Below, piece after piece: positions 1-10,747 of a stretch of DNA of 64,000 nt (its first letter is position 1; each line of letters starts with the position of its first letter). The notes under the pieces are model-generated. The model was not told the origin of the DNA and searched no databases. It saw nothing but the letters and a program-made list of their open reading frames with translations. The translations under genes were made by a program, and so were the position numbers. Source of the stretch: Deinandra increscens subsp. villosa (Eukaryota; Streptophyta; Magnoliopsida; Asterales; Asteraceae); assembly GCA_039602395.1 (NCBI GenBank), contig JBCNJP010000006.1, forward strand, positions 55,951,502 to 56,015,501, in the 5' to 3' direction.

Positions 1-1551
1 AAAACGAGTTAAAAAAAATATTTATTTTTAAAACACTAGATCACCTCGAGCAATCTAAGTCCAACTTTGAGACTCGAGGCAATGAAGTTTTTATAAAACG
101 AATGGTGTTTTAAAAATTTGTTTTAAGTTTGTAGGAAAAGCGTTCGCAAATTTAATTAAAATAAATACTTTTATTTTATGGTACGATTACAACAAACAAA
201 ATAACTCTAATCTATTACAATACAATGAAAGAGATTCTACTCCTATCAACAATTACAGGGAAATGAAATTAACTACAGTACAAGAAATGAATAAAAGATT
301 ACAAGAAAATGAAATAAATTGAAATTACAATACAAGTGAAATGAAGTTATATTAATTTGAATGAAGGAAATTAATGACAGAGAAATATGAAAAAATTTTG
401 AAAGTCAAAGAAAATGATTTGAGGAAAAACTTTTGATATTAGTTAAGAAAAACGAGAAAGGTTCCAAGGAACCTTTGGCGAAGGATTCGGGTCAAAACCC
501 GGGTCCCTTAAAACAAATTCCGGGTCTACCGAAGAACCGTTTTGTTTCCTAGGGTACAATCGCCTAAACCGTATTGTACGGCCGGGATAACTCTAAGCTT
601 GAAAATACCTTTGAGTTCTCGAAGAACCTGATGAACAGGATGAATAATGGAAGAAGGAGAAGAAGAGAGAATTTTAGAGAGAGGAAGAATTCTGTGAATT
701 CTGGTGTGTTTAGCCTCAACTAATGAGGTTGTATTTATAGTGGTGGGATTGGCTTGTTGAGCACACAAAAGTTAATTCGTAGTCAAACTTTGCATTAAAC
801 GTCTTTAATGCAAATTGATTTCTAATTAACGCGGAATTACCTTAATTAGCTCAAAAACGCGTTTCCAGCTGTTAATCCGGAGGACTCCGCGTTACAACTG
901 TTTTCCGGAAGAACTGATCTTCTGGTCCGTCCCAACTTCAACCGGAAGAATTTCCGGTTCAATTCAGTTCCGCTTGAACTTCAACCGGAACCACTGTTCA
1001 CGTTGAACTCGATTCCGGTTCAACTCACTTCCGCTTGAACCTCTCTGCCCAGACCACACAGGTCCGCTTGGACTTGAGGCTCGCGGCGATGCGAGCGTGC
1101 GAAGTGCAAAGTGCGCCATCAAAGCGCCACATTGCACCTCATACACCCAGTTAGGGGTGCTTCGCACCCCTTAGGGTCCAAGGGATGTGTCCTACTAAAT
1201 GAAACAATAGTTGGTAATTTCCCACCTTATAAACCACTTTTGGTTTCATTCCCCAACCAATGTGGGATGAGTTAGCATGCTATACTTAGCATTTTCCTCT
1301 CTAATTTTCGCAGCTTCACATGTTGCGAGACCTCAACTTTGAGCATCGATATCTCATTCATACGAGCTCGGATTTAGACGTGGTTTGATGCGTTGGAAAG
1401 CCCTCACAACGTACTACACAAACCCATTAAATACAGAAGCAACAACCTATGTTATCTGTATTTTATTTTAGTCCAAAGTTGGTGAAAAACTCATTTTCAC
1501 ACTTAGTGAAAAAACTCATTTTCCACTAGTTTTTCTCCTAAAATTCCAACA
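1..1551 (-). mobile_element. Copia-like LTR, left part at window edge
   Basis: On the minus strand this begins TGTTGGAATTTTAGGAG at 1551, the usual start of many plant Ty1/copia LTRs, and runs leftward. A TATA box (CTATAAATAC on the minus strand, 740-731) is followed by a pyrimidine-rich, leader-like segment (about 600-700). CCGGAAG/CTTCCGG words recur between about 860 and 1035. I cannot place the inner LTR end or a primer-binding site, so the internal region probably lies left of the window and this is a 5' LTR, or it is a solo LTR. No coding sequence is supported. Family assignment is inferred from termini and layout only. Confidence 0.5.
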
Positions 1552-2586
1552 TTATATTCATGTGTTTACATTTGTAGTTTTTTTTAATGGCTAAAATCAT
1601 ATCACTTGTACTTGTTGGATTAATCGGGTTTATTTACGGGTCACGGGTTGGTAAAATGGGTCATCAAGATTTGGGTTTTTGGTTCACTTAGTTATTTTCT
1701 ACATGCTTTAAATAAAAGAAAGAATTGATAGAGGTTTGACCGGATTTCATGCATATGTACGTAGGTGGAATTACTTGTTTAGAGGAGTGGGTCAATGAGT
1801 GTACCTAGTCTTTAGGATTAGTTGTTTTGTGGTGGTTAAAGTCTCACGTTTCTTTCTTGTGTAAGACTATATATAGCCATCTAAAATAGTTTATTAAAGT
1901 ATCTTTTTCCCTACAACTTTTATCTCTTCCTTCACAGTTTATCTACAAACAAAACCTTCATATTTGAGAGCTTCCATTTTTAATATATACATATACGTGA
2001 GTGTGTGTTATGTGTATATTTGAGGGGCCTGAACCAACAGTACTTTGTAGTAGGATTTAAACTCACATTACGTAGTTGGGGAGCCACTACTTTACCATCA
2101 AGCTATCTCTTTGGGACGTTTAAATTTGTAGCTACTTAGATGTTTAAATTTTATTGATCTAATTATGGAGTCACTAATTTAACATAAAATGTTATTATTA
2201 TATTCATAAACCAAACAAAAACTTCCAATTAACAATAACAAAGACTTCCATTTTTTACAATAATAGTCTGCCAGTTTCCCTTTGAACTAGTGTTCTGGTT
2301 GAATGCAAGGCTAATATACGAGCTTCTTCATAAGGGATGTGTCAACCTTTACCACCTCGGGAGTGGAGATAATCGAATAAGTGGTGTAATGTATCAGTAA
2401 GTTATCTAAAATCGCGGTTTAAAAAAAAGATAAACTCATTATTAGGTTAATGCAGGAGATTCATTTAATATATTAACTATTATGTTAACACTTATCATCA
2501 TTTAATATCTACTTGCATAAAATAACAAAAAGAAAATATAGGATGATAAAAAATAATGTTTAAATTTAAAGGTAATAATGTTTTAA
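1552..2586. other. AT-rich intergenic sequence with a tRNA-like scrap
   Basis: No gene is visible. At about 2020-2115, read on the minus strand, TAGCTTGATGGTAAAG resembles a pol III A box and GTGAGTTTAAATCC resembles a B box. This looks like a decayed tRNA-derived (SINE-like) remnant, not a functional tRNA, because no cloverleaf can be completed. The rest is AT-rich and unremarkable. Confidence 0.35.
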
Positions 2587-2919
2587 GAGTGGGCGGTATG
2601 GTTGTAGAAGAGGAGAATTCTATAAAGTTTTTAACCATTGGGAGGAGAAAGAATTTTCTTTTTGTAGAAACTGTTGTTTTCTAAAGGGTATGGTTGTAGA
2701 AATTCTATAGGCTAAAAATTAAATTGTTTTGTGAAGTGGGGACCACACAATACTCACCCAACATTCAAAAAAGCTTCAGCAAAAATATGCTGAAAAAGAG
2801 GGGATTGGTTCCCGATTTTTTGTTGCCGAAATAGGGGGTGTGGGATGCCAAAGAGTTTGCTAATTTTTGTGTGTTTGCCGAATGGGTTTACCGATCCATA
2901 CGACCCATACCGCCCATCC
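2587..2919. mobile_element. Tourist-like MITE (PIF/Harbinger type)
   Basis: The ends are inverted: GAGTGGGCGGTATGG on the left and CCATACCGCCCATCC on the right. The 333-bp segment is flanked by TAA at 2584-2586 and TAA at 2920-2922, the 3-bp target duplication of PIF/Harbinger insertions. It has no coding capacity. Small ORFs over its right part have no recognisable content. Confidence 0.65.
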
Positions 2920-2922
2920 TAA

Positions 2923-3311
2923 GTATAAAATTACTTTTGTTAAAGTCGCATCAAACTTTATCTTTTTTTTTCGTATTATTTTCTTGTATTTTTTATTTAT
3001 TTTCTTTAGAACTTTTATTAAAAAGATTTTTATTAATAATTATGTAACTTTTATTATAATATATACAACGAGAAAAATACAAATGCCAAAAAAAAAGTAG
3101 CTTATCATTGGAAATATGAATAAAATAAAAATACAAAATAAGAGACATGAATAATAACATATAATAATCACTAATAATCACTAGATTAGAACCCATATTA
3201 TTTGGATTAATAAATTTAAATTATTATAAATAATAATTTTTATAAAAAAATTTCTATTACATGTCATGAACTATGGGAAAGGATCATATGAAAACTAATA
3301 TTATTTGTGGA
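2923..3311. other. Very AT-rich spacer
   Basis: Poly-T and A/T-rich sequence with no coding, repeat or RNA signal that I can support. It ends where the truncated Ty3/gypsy remnant begins. Confidence 0.4.
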
Positions 3312-3404
3312 CCTGAATATACTTGGGAACGAGAGGATCAAATGAAGAAAAAGTATCCTCACCTGTTCGAGCAAACGTCCACAGAAACTCAAGGTATGAT
3401 TTAA
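3312..3404 (+). pseudogene. Ty3/gypsy polyprotein, last 30 codons only
   Basis: The reading frame from 3312 gives PEYTWEREDQMKKKYPHLFE and ends at TAA 3402-3404. The TWERED...KYPHLF pattern is the C-terminal end of plant Ty3/gypsy pol, in or just after the chromodomain of Tekay/Del-like chromoviruses. Everything upstream of this tail is missing, so the element is 5'-truncated. It is followed by polypurine-tract and LTR-start modules, as expected for the 3' end of an internal region. Confidence 0.8.
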
Positions 3405-3551
3405 TTTTGGGGACCAAAATTCCTTTAACAGGAGGAGGATGTGACGACCCTAAAACTTTTGCTTTCTTTCCCCAGCGACGACAGCTGAGGCTGCGAACGC
3501 TACGACGCAAGAATAATTTTCGGGACGAAAATTCCAATTACAAGGGGATGA
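3405..3551 (+). mobile_element. Doubled PPT/LTR-junction module
   Basis: Two similar junction blocks lie about 110 bp apart. The first reads GGGGACCAAAATTCC, then AGGAGGAGGATGTGACGACC at about 3410-3446. The second reads CGGGACGAAAATTCC, then AAGGGGATGATGTGACATCC at about 3518-3561. Each looks like a 3' untranslated tail, a purine tract and an LTR start. The second leads into the full LTR. The first is followed by only about 80 bp of LTR-like sequence, so the 3' ends of two related elements appear to be joined here. Confidence 0.5.
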
Positions 3552-6124
3552 TGTGACATCCGAGAATTTCAAGGTTAACTTCCGTTAGACGATCTCCGTT
3601 AGTTATGTTATAAGTGTTAACTTAGTAACTAATGCATAACTAGGCCGAATACGTCCACGACCTTTGGTTGATCACCGAACCCGTCCATATGTGTTATGTG
3701 TTTGTTTATTTATTGTTATTATGTGCAATGTGATTTAAACGCATGATTTAGTGTAAAATTTGCCTTTTTGGCTTCCAGCGAAACTACTGGGCGAAATTGT
3801 AGTGTCGCCCGGTAGCCAGCTAAGCCAATCGATTAACACGTGACAAGAGCCAGTTTCGCCTGGCCAGCGAAACTAGCCAGCGAAACTAGCTTCTGATATA
3901 AAACCCATAAAACCCTAGTTGCCTCATTTGTTGCACCATACTCTCCAAAACACACACACACACTTCTGGAATTTTGGTCAGACGAGAAAACACAACAAAA
4001 CACCAAGACCTCAGCCTCAAGACCATCATCTCATCTCATCCATCGATTCTAGAATCAACCGTGAGTCCCATGAACCATTTCTATGTGTTATCTATGTATT
4101 TTCTTCATAAAGCATGCCTAGATCTCTGTGTAATCGTTAGATCTTTTGTAAGAATACTTAGGAATGCTAGATCTACCATAAAGTTGGTAACTTTACGTGT
4201 GAAATCCACCCATAATGAAGATTTATGCTATTTAGGTCATTTTAGGGTTTTAAATGTATTTTGGTGATTTGATGATGAAAATACATGAATAAGGTGTCTA
4301 AACTGCTTCTATGATGTTGGTAATTGACTATGCATGCTATATACTGAATTACATGAAGTATGGGGACTGTTAGATTGATTTTTAGGATGATCCGTAAGTT
4401 TTTCGCGACCAGCGAAACTGACATGTTCTTTGGGCGAAACTATACAGCGAAACTGTATAGATCTCCCTCCAGCGAAACTGTGCCGGCGAAACTATAGTGT
4501 CGCCCGCGAAACTGACCAGACCTGCTCGAACGAAACTACCGAGCGAAATTCCCTGAACGAAAGTTCAAACCAGTTTCGGGCGAAACTAGGCTAGCGAAAC
4601 TGTGCCAACAGTTTCGAGCGAAACTATCCTAGCGAAACTGTGTCATCGGGTATTGCCTAGCGAAAGTGCTGCCCGTGCACACAGCGAAACTGACTAGCGA
4701 AACTGCTAGCGAAACTGCTAGCGAAACTGAGACCAGAATCCAAACTTGTGCAATTTGCTTGAATGTTATGCCATGACTTACATGATTATGCTATGATGAA
4801 ACATGCTATGATTTCTGTAATATGTGAACCCTTGTTTATGATCAACCATCGGTGTCGTGTGTCTGTATGTCGAGTCATAGTTCCAACGTGCTATGTTATG
4901 GGCCATAGTGACGTTAAGTAAAGATTAGACAGAAAACTAATACTTAAGACCTAAACGTGTTCATAGGTCTTCGTTAAGCAAACTTGGATTATATAGCAAG
5001 TGTAGCAGTGCAACCCAAGGTGAGTGTCACTAACCCAATTACCGTGAACCCGTTTGGGTCACACCGAATAACTAAAAGTAAAACAATGCTGACAAACCCG
5101 AGAGTGCTATGCACCTCCCTGATGAACTTGAAAACTTGGAGTGCTCGGCACCCACTTGATGAACTTGAAGTGCTTTATGGGAAGCACTTGTGAAATACTT
5201 AAACGACTTTTTCTGAAACGAAACTGAAAACACTTTTGAGATTCATGAGAATCCGGAAAACCGTTTTAATATGGCTAGTGTAGGTTAAAGTCTAAACCAC
5301 ATGATATCACATGATTTCTAAGGATGCCTTGAAAACTTAAAAGTCCTCAACTAAATTGTACCATTAATTGTAAAGCGAGGGGATGTTGGGTAGATCTACT
5401 GGAGTTTGACAAACTCCGCCCCGTGGCACGGGGAGTGCACGGAGGTACAATATCAGCCTATCTGACCGTGATCCCGAGAGGACACGGGGGAGGCAAAACC
5501 GCGATGACGTAGGTCCGCAGAACTGATGGCACGGCCACTACAATAATTTATGGTCAGCTTTGGTACAAACTTCCTTAGTGCATGGAACAACAGATTAGCT
5601 ACCCGCGATATCGGTTGAGCACTTTAACTATACAAGACTAGTACATACCCGATAACGTAGGTTACGGACAATACTTTTACTAAACCTCAATACTATGATT
5701 TTGGTTATCACAAGCATTGCTTTTCACAAATAAATTGTACGTAAGAATACGTTTACACGATTATGATTTATGAGACCGGGCCACTGCATGACAAGCCCAC
5801 TGTGAACTCACCAACCGTTAGGTTGACACTTGCGTGGTTTAAACTTTTGCAGATCGCTAAGGAGTATCCGGAGCGGGTTGACATGGCACATGAAGACTTT
5901 TATTTTAATTAAACTAATTGGGAATTTAATACACTGATTTGTAAAGCACGTGGTTAGTGCTAAGGCGATATTTTGTTCTGCTGCGTAACTTGAGATTGTT
6001 TTTATGATATATCTTTGGACTAACTCTGATTCGTTTAGTATTTGTAACTAATGGTTGTGGTCCTGGTCTGGTCGCACCCCTTAACGGTATAAACTCCGTT
6101 AGTGGTTAATTTGGGGGTGTGACA
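3552..6124 (+). mobile_element. Ty3/gypsy 3' LTR, 2573 bp
   Basis: It starts TGTGACATCC directly after a purine tract (AAGGGGATGA) and ends GGGGGTGTGACA at 6124. The length suits Tekay/Del-like LTRs. A TATA-like box (GATATAAAACC) is at about 3894-3905, followed by a CA-rich leader. Between 3778 and 4735 the word GCGAAACT recurs. The sequence right of 6124 is the Rab7 gene-fragment intron, so this end marks the insertion site. A target duplication cannot be tested because the 5' part of the element is gone. Confidence 0.75.
3778..4735 (+). repeat. GCGAAACT word cluster inside the LTR
   Basis: I count about 17 exact copies of GCGAAACT, plus variants (GCGAAATT, ACGAAACT, GCGAAAGT), at irregular spacing of roughly 10-40 bp. 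Three copies lie just upstream of the TATA-like box at about 3897. The rest sit 3' of the presumed transcription start, most densely at 4408-4735, where three copies are nearly contiguous. It is not a simple tandem array because the spacers differ. Confidence 0.8.
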
Positions 6125-6180
6125 ATAATCATACACTTTCATCTTCTGTTGGTTATTGTGATCTGTTAACTGCTTTTAAG

Positions 6181-6590
6181 ATATGTACATAAGAAATTCA
6201 GTCAACAATATAAAGCTACAATTGGAGCTAATTTTGTGACCAAAGAATTGCAAATAGATGACAGGCTTGTCAATTTACAAGTGAGTTCTTTTTTTTCTTT
6301 CTTTTTTTTCTGTATTTTGTGATTTATGTTGATGGTTTTGGAATTAGATTTTGGTAACTGGTTGGTTGTAAAACTTCATATGCAAGAAGTGGTTTTAGGG
6401 TTTGATATTGGTAACTGATTGATTGTGAAATTTTATTTGCAAGATATGGGACACTGCTGGCCAGGAGAGGTTTCAAAGCCTCGGTGTTGCGTTTTATCAT
6501 GGAGCAGATTGTTGTGTTCTAGTGTATGATGTAAATGTGATGCGATCGTTTGATACACTTGACAATTGGCATGAAGAATTTCTCAAGCAG
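6181..6590 (+). pseudogene. Rab7 (RABG3)-type GTPase fragment, two exons
   Basis: Exon A (6181-6280) encodes YVHKKFSQQYKATIGANFVT and onward to VNLQ. Exon B (6444-6590) encodes IWDTAGQERFQSLGVAFYHG and onward to NWHEEFLKQ. These match the switch I to switch II part of Rab7, including the WDTAGQE motif (G3). Splice sites are intact: ttaag before exon A, CAA|gtgagt, gcaag|ATA, and CAG|gtacat after exon B. The first exon with the P-loop is absent, cut off by the LTR ending at 6124. The later exons with the NKxD and SAK motifs and the CAC tail are not found before 10255. There are no stops in the retained exons, so truncation is probably recent. As it stands it cannot encode a working GTPase. Confidence 0.85.
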
Positions 6591-6918
6591 GTACATTTTT
6601 ATGTTTTTAAGTTCAATGTTAATACTTGTATTAGTTTAATCTATTTGCGAACCTTTATTAGGCGATAACTGCTTATCTAGAACTATACATTTATATATTG
6701 CATTCAGCATTCTTCTGCTACAACATGTGTTAAATTTCATGTCTGGAGTCCTATATGTGAAGGGGGAACATTGCAATTGGTAACAAATTAAGTTTAAAAT
6801 TACTAAACATAATGTGGTACCTGATTTCAGTTTGGTTTTTGGAGTTGGTGAGGTGTATTTTTCAATTAGGTAGGATTCATTTATGTGTTTTAGTTATAAT
6901 CATGTTTATGTGTACTAA

Positions 6919-7247
6919 TGCATCGATGCAACATTACCATGTGATATTTGCATTCCTGATAAGTGACAACATCAGCTGTTGATTCTACTAGTAAGTAACT
7001 GTTTGTTTTATGTATTCTGATGTAGACCTGTTTTTACATGTAAACATGTACTGAAATATTTTTTATGAGACTGTTGCATCGATGCAACATTACCGTTCGA
7101 TATTTGCATTCCTGATAAGTGATAACATCAGCTGTTGATTCTACTAATAAATAAGTGTTTCTTTTATGTATGTTGATGTAGACCTGTTTTTACATGTAAA
7201 CATGTGCTGAAATATTTTTATGAGACTGTTGCATTGTGCAATATTAC
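6919..7247. repeat. 155-bp tandem duplication
   Basis: A unit starting TGCATCGATGCAACATTACC occurs at 6919 and again at 7075. The start of a third, decayed copy (TGCATTGTGCAATATTAC) is at 7230. The two full copies share CATTCCTGATAAGTG and TGTAGACCTGTTTTTACATG with few differences. Each junction carries a TGCA..TGCA dyad. Confidence 0.8.
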
Positions 7248-7325
7248 AAGCAAATTTCTTTCTGTTACATTCTGCATTTTTTAATGTTATCATATAATAG
7301 TTTCTGTTCCTTTCTTATTGTTCGT

Positions 7326-7486
7326 TACATTTAGTTTTTTTTTTCAACAGGTAGTGTGTATAATCGTGTCTTCATGTCTCCCAACGGGTCTAAATGTTGG
7401 AAACCCGATGTTCATATCGAGTTTAAACTGATCGAGAAAGAGATCCAGGCGTGTGAAACTACCAAATTGTCCTGCGTGCATTAGGC
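7326..7486 (+). pseudogene. Possible FAR1-like gene fragment
   Basis: After a splice-acceptor-like tract (ttttttttcaacag at about 7350) one frame reads VYNRVFMSPNGSKCWKPDVH and stops at 7484. The NGSKCWKP segment is reminiscent of the region preceding the FAR1 DNA-binding domain in Mutator-derived FAR1-related proteins. That resemblance is from memory and short. If correct, it is an isolated exon fragment within transposon-derived sequence. Confidence 0.25.
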
Positions 7487-8479
7487 TAAAAATCCTTCCC
7501 AATACGACAGATTATGTCCTATACGGTTTTGTAGAAATAAGTGTACCGAATTATACATTTCTTTTTTATTTTCAATATATGTGTACTATACAGATTTATA
7601 TTGTTGTCTCAGTGAATTTTATGCATTTTGGGGATTTTCATTATTATAATTTGTCTATTTTTTTTGTTTGTGTGTTTTGAATAACCATTTAACATGTTTT
7701 AATGCATTGTGCATCATAACAATTTTGTATTTATGCAGTTGTTTGCTCTTTTGTTTTTTTCCTATACATCATGCAACATTAACTATTAATCTTATAAACC
7801 AATCATGCACCTTTGCAAGATTAATTTATATACCTCTAATGTCGTTTCTCATTAACTTATAATCTTAAAAACCAATCACGTGTCTTCACAACATTAACTT
7901 ATAAATATTCAGTGTCGTTTTTTAACAGTTCAAAAAAGTATTCATGTTGCAACTTGTATGGCATCTCAATCATATACATGTCCCGGATTTACATGCTTTA
8001 CTATCAAACAAGTATTCATCTAAAATTAATTTGGAAAAAACATGTTTCAGCTCAATATGAAAACGAAAACAATTGCAATTAAAACTGTTAATATTGCATT
8101 CACTTGATACTATTGCATTGTGCATCAAATGCTTAATAAAAAAAAGGAAAAGCATCCTGACAAACATTTTACTTCTAACATAGATTCATTGATGATTACA
8201 TAACCCCAAAACCATCACTACAATCTCTATGTTTCAAACGTTACCCTCTTGCCCTTCAACATTACCCTCTTGTCCTTCAACTTTTCCGTCACTTTTCAGT
8301 TGTCTCCTTGTTCGTTTCCACCACCACGAATGCCTGCTCCAATATATCAAGGCATTCCTGATACATACATGTAAACAAAAACAGTTTTTTCAATAATGGT
8401 GCACAATGCAACAATATTATAATATAAAATAAAACAATAATGCATATTGCAATACAACCCAACTTGTTTATAAATTACC
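7487..8479. other. AT-rich stretch with scattered TGCATNRTGCA dyads
   Basis: No gene is visible. The word TGCATTGTGCA and close variants appear at about 7702, 8112 and 8400 (reverse strand), linking this stretch to the denser array to the right. Short ORFs here are T-rich and unconvincing. Confidence 0.4.
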
Positions 8480-9000
8480 AGTTTATATACTAATGCATTG
8501 TGCATTACATGTATAATAAAAAACAATTCACCATGCATCATTATACACAAAGTATGATACCAGATTACATAATGATGCATTATGCATTACAAGCAAACCA
8601 TAATCACAAAAATTTTCCCGATGCACTGTGCATCATTCAGATGTTAGGAAATACATGTATAATACACATTAATGCACTATGCATAATTATGAAGCAAAGT
8701 ATGACACAAGTTTACATACTGATGCATTGTGTATTACAAGCAAACCATAATCAAAAGACTTTTACGATTCACTGTGCATCATTCAAATTTTAGGAAATAC
8801 AAGTCTAATACACATTAATGCACTATGCATCATAATAAACAAAATATAATACCAGTTTACATAATGATGCATTGTGCATTACAAACAAACCATAATCACA
8901 AGACTTTTACTTATGCACCGTGCATCATTCAGATGTTAGAACATACGAGTATAATACACATTAATGCATTATGCATCATTATGAAACAAAGTATGATACA
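8480..9000. repeat. 147-bp tandem array carrying TGCAYNRTGCA dyads
   Basis: Units of about 147 bp repeat with conserved blocks: ATGCATTRTGCATTAC, AAGCAAACCATAATCA, GATGCACTGTGCATCATTC, and AATGCACTATGCATMAT. The first block sits at about 8574, 8721 and 8867. Each unit holds three imperfect 11-bp dyads (TGCA, three bases, TGCA). Confidence 0.75.
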
Positions 9001-10254
9001 CATCGAGAGGAAAAATAAAGTGTGTTAACCCTAACTTTTGGTTAACCTGGACAACATTAACTGGTGAATCAGTAAGAAGGAACGAAATAGAAAAGAAAGA
9101 AAGGAAACTAACCTGGTGAATCTGGAGGCATCGATCGGTGTGGAACTCGGAGTGATCGTCGGAGATGCGTCGATCAATGTGGAACTCGAAGCAGGTGGGG
9201 AAGCTAAGGGAGCGTCGATCGGTGTGGAACTCGGAGCGTCGTCGGAGATGCGACAGGTGACGCCGTAGGAGACGCTACCGGCGACACCATCGGAGATACG
9301 CTAGGGTTTTTTTCTTCGTCTCCTGTCGTTTTGTTGATCTCCGCGTTTTGTGTGAATTGGGGATTAGGTTAGCCTTTTCAAAATTCCAAATTAGCCCCTC
9401 CTTGTTTTTTTAGATAACATAATAGTCTAATTACAATTTCAGTCCCTCCCCATATAAAATATACTTGTTTTTTAGTTTTCACAATAATATTAGTTTTCTT
9501 GTGATCTCTCCACCATGAACTATTTGTGAAATAAGAAATATTGAATATTTTAAAAATAATAAAGATTTAAACAATATAAATTATATTTTAAGACAAGTTA
9601 TAATTAAAATCTTATTAAAATTTATTAGATTTAAATAAATCATTAGAATAAGAAGATTTATATTTTTTATAAACTTCACACACATCTTCATATTTCTTAT
9701 TTTCATAGTCATAATGTTGTACTTTCTAAAATTTTAAAATATTCAAAATAAATATAATAAAAAAGGTTAGCTTAATTGATTTGTAAGTAAGAGTTCACAT
9801 GATTATAATTTTAATAAACTATAACTATTTTATAACTCAATTTGAATATTAAAGTACCAAAGGGATAATTTGATGGAAATTGATGACTTCTAACTAAAAG
9901 GTTATGGGATCAAATCTTACAAAGTGTAGCCACTTAAATAAAAATTTCAATACTAAACACTTTATTAAAAGTAATATATACTTATATTTGGTTTATTGAA
10001 TTTAAATAATCCCAAGTTTCATTAGATATCCGAGAATAATCCTAACACATCACAACACATCACTATGTTTCGAGTGCTTAGGTTTGAGTTTGGTAAAATA
10101 TTCAGGATAAATTACATCCACTAGATAATAGATTAAAACCTGGGCTCGTTAATAAACATTTCGTGAGTTGAGATTATTCCTAACTAATTAATAAACTTGA
10201 GATTATTTAAATGTAATAAACACTTATATTTATAGTCTATAGACCACTTAAAAG
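9001..10254. other. GC-rich gene-start-like fragment, then AT-rich spacer
   Basis: At about 9112-9345 the minus strand looks like a gene 5' end: an ACGACAGGAGACGAAG leader, then ATG at about 9281 giving MVSPVASPTASPVASPTT before a stop about 28 codons in. GTGGAACTCGRAG and GATGCGTCGATC words repeat inside it. This suits a captured or decayed first exon. From 9400 to 10254 the sequence is AT-rich with no feature I can support. Confidence 0.35.
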
Positions 10255-10547
10255 TAGAGGTGCACAATCCGTCCGGTTGTAGAACCGATTACAACAAAAA
10301 AAAAACCGGCATCGGTTACAATAGAAACCGGTTGGAGCCGTAATCGGACCGGTTACAACCCTAACCGCCGGTTAGAAAACGGTTAGACCCCTCGATCCCC
10401 CAACCGATTTGAGAAACCGGTTGGAAAAACCGGTTAGGACCCAACCCGGTATCTGAACGTTATGTAACGACTATAATGCGGTTTTTTTACCGTTTAAGGC
10501 TTTTTTAGCCGTTTTTTTTGGGAGTTTTTTGCTAGATTTCACCCCAT

Positions 10548-10565
10548 AAACACCTATAAATACTT
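10548..10565 (+). promoter_or_regulatory. TATA box of the hAT transposase
   Basis: CACCTATAAATACTTGG lies about 95 bp upstream of the presumed transposase ATG at 10654, in the usual place for a plant TATA box. Function is inferred from position only. Confidence 0.45.
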
Positions 10566-10653
10566 GGGAGTTGTTTTGGTTGAATCCCCCACAAGTCTTA
10601 CTCTCTCAAATCTCAAAAACTCTAAAAAATCTCTCACATTTCTCAAGTCTCAA

Positions 10654-10747
10654 ATGGCGGGTTCAAGTGCTCAAGCTTTGGTGAACATGGAGAATGAACT
10701 TCCCGAAAACGTTTTTAGTAAAGTCATTGCAACGAACCAAAATCGTG
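10654..10747 (+). pseudogene. hAT transposase, N-terminal piece
   Basis: ATG at 10654 opens MAGSSAQALVNMENELPENV and continues to NQNR, where the first LTR insertion interrupts it after the TSD TCGTG (10743-10747). Excising the insertion joins AAC CAA AAT CGT GAA ATT TGG, which leads straight into the BED finger in the next piece. An upstream in-frame ATG at 10564 exists, but the sequence between looks like leader. Confidence 0.75.

Noticed and set aside
1..1551. Small ORFs at 526-768 and 964-1167 as genes
   Set aside because: They lie inside an LTR and have no recognisable protein content.
2020..2115. tRNA gene
   Set aside because: A and B boxes are present but stems do not pair into a cloverleaf. 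The same holds for similar scraps at about 19140-19215, 24100-24170 and 49643-49705.
6181..6590. A functional Rab7 gene
   Set aside because: Only two middle exons are present; the nucleotide-binding P-loop and the C-terminal half are missing.
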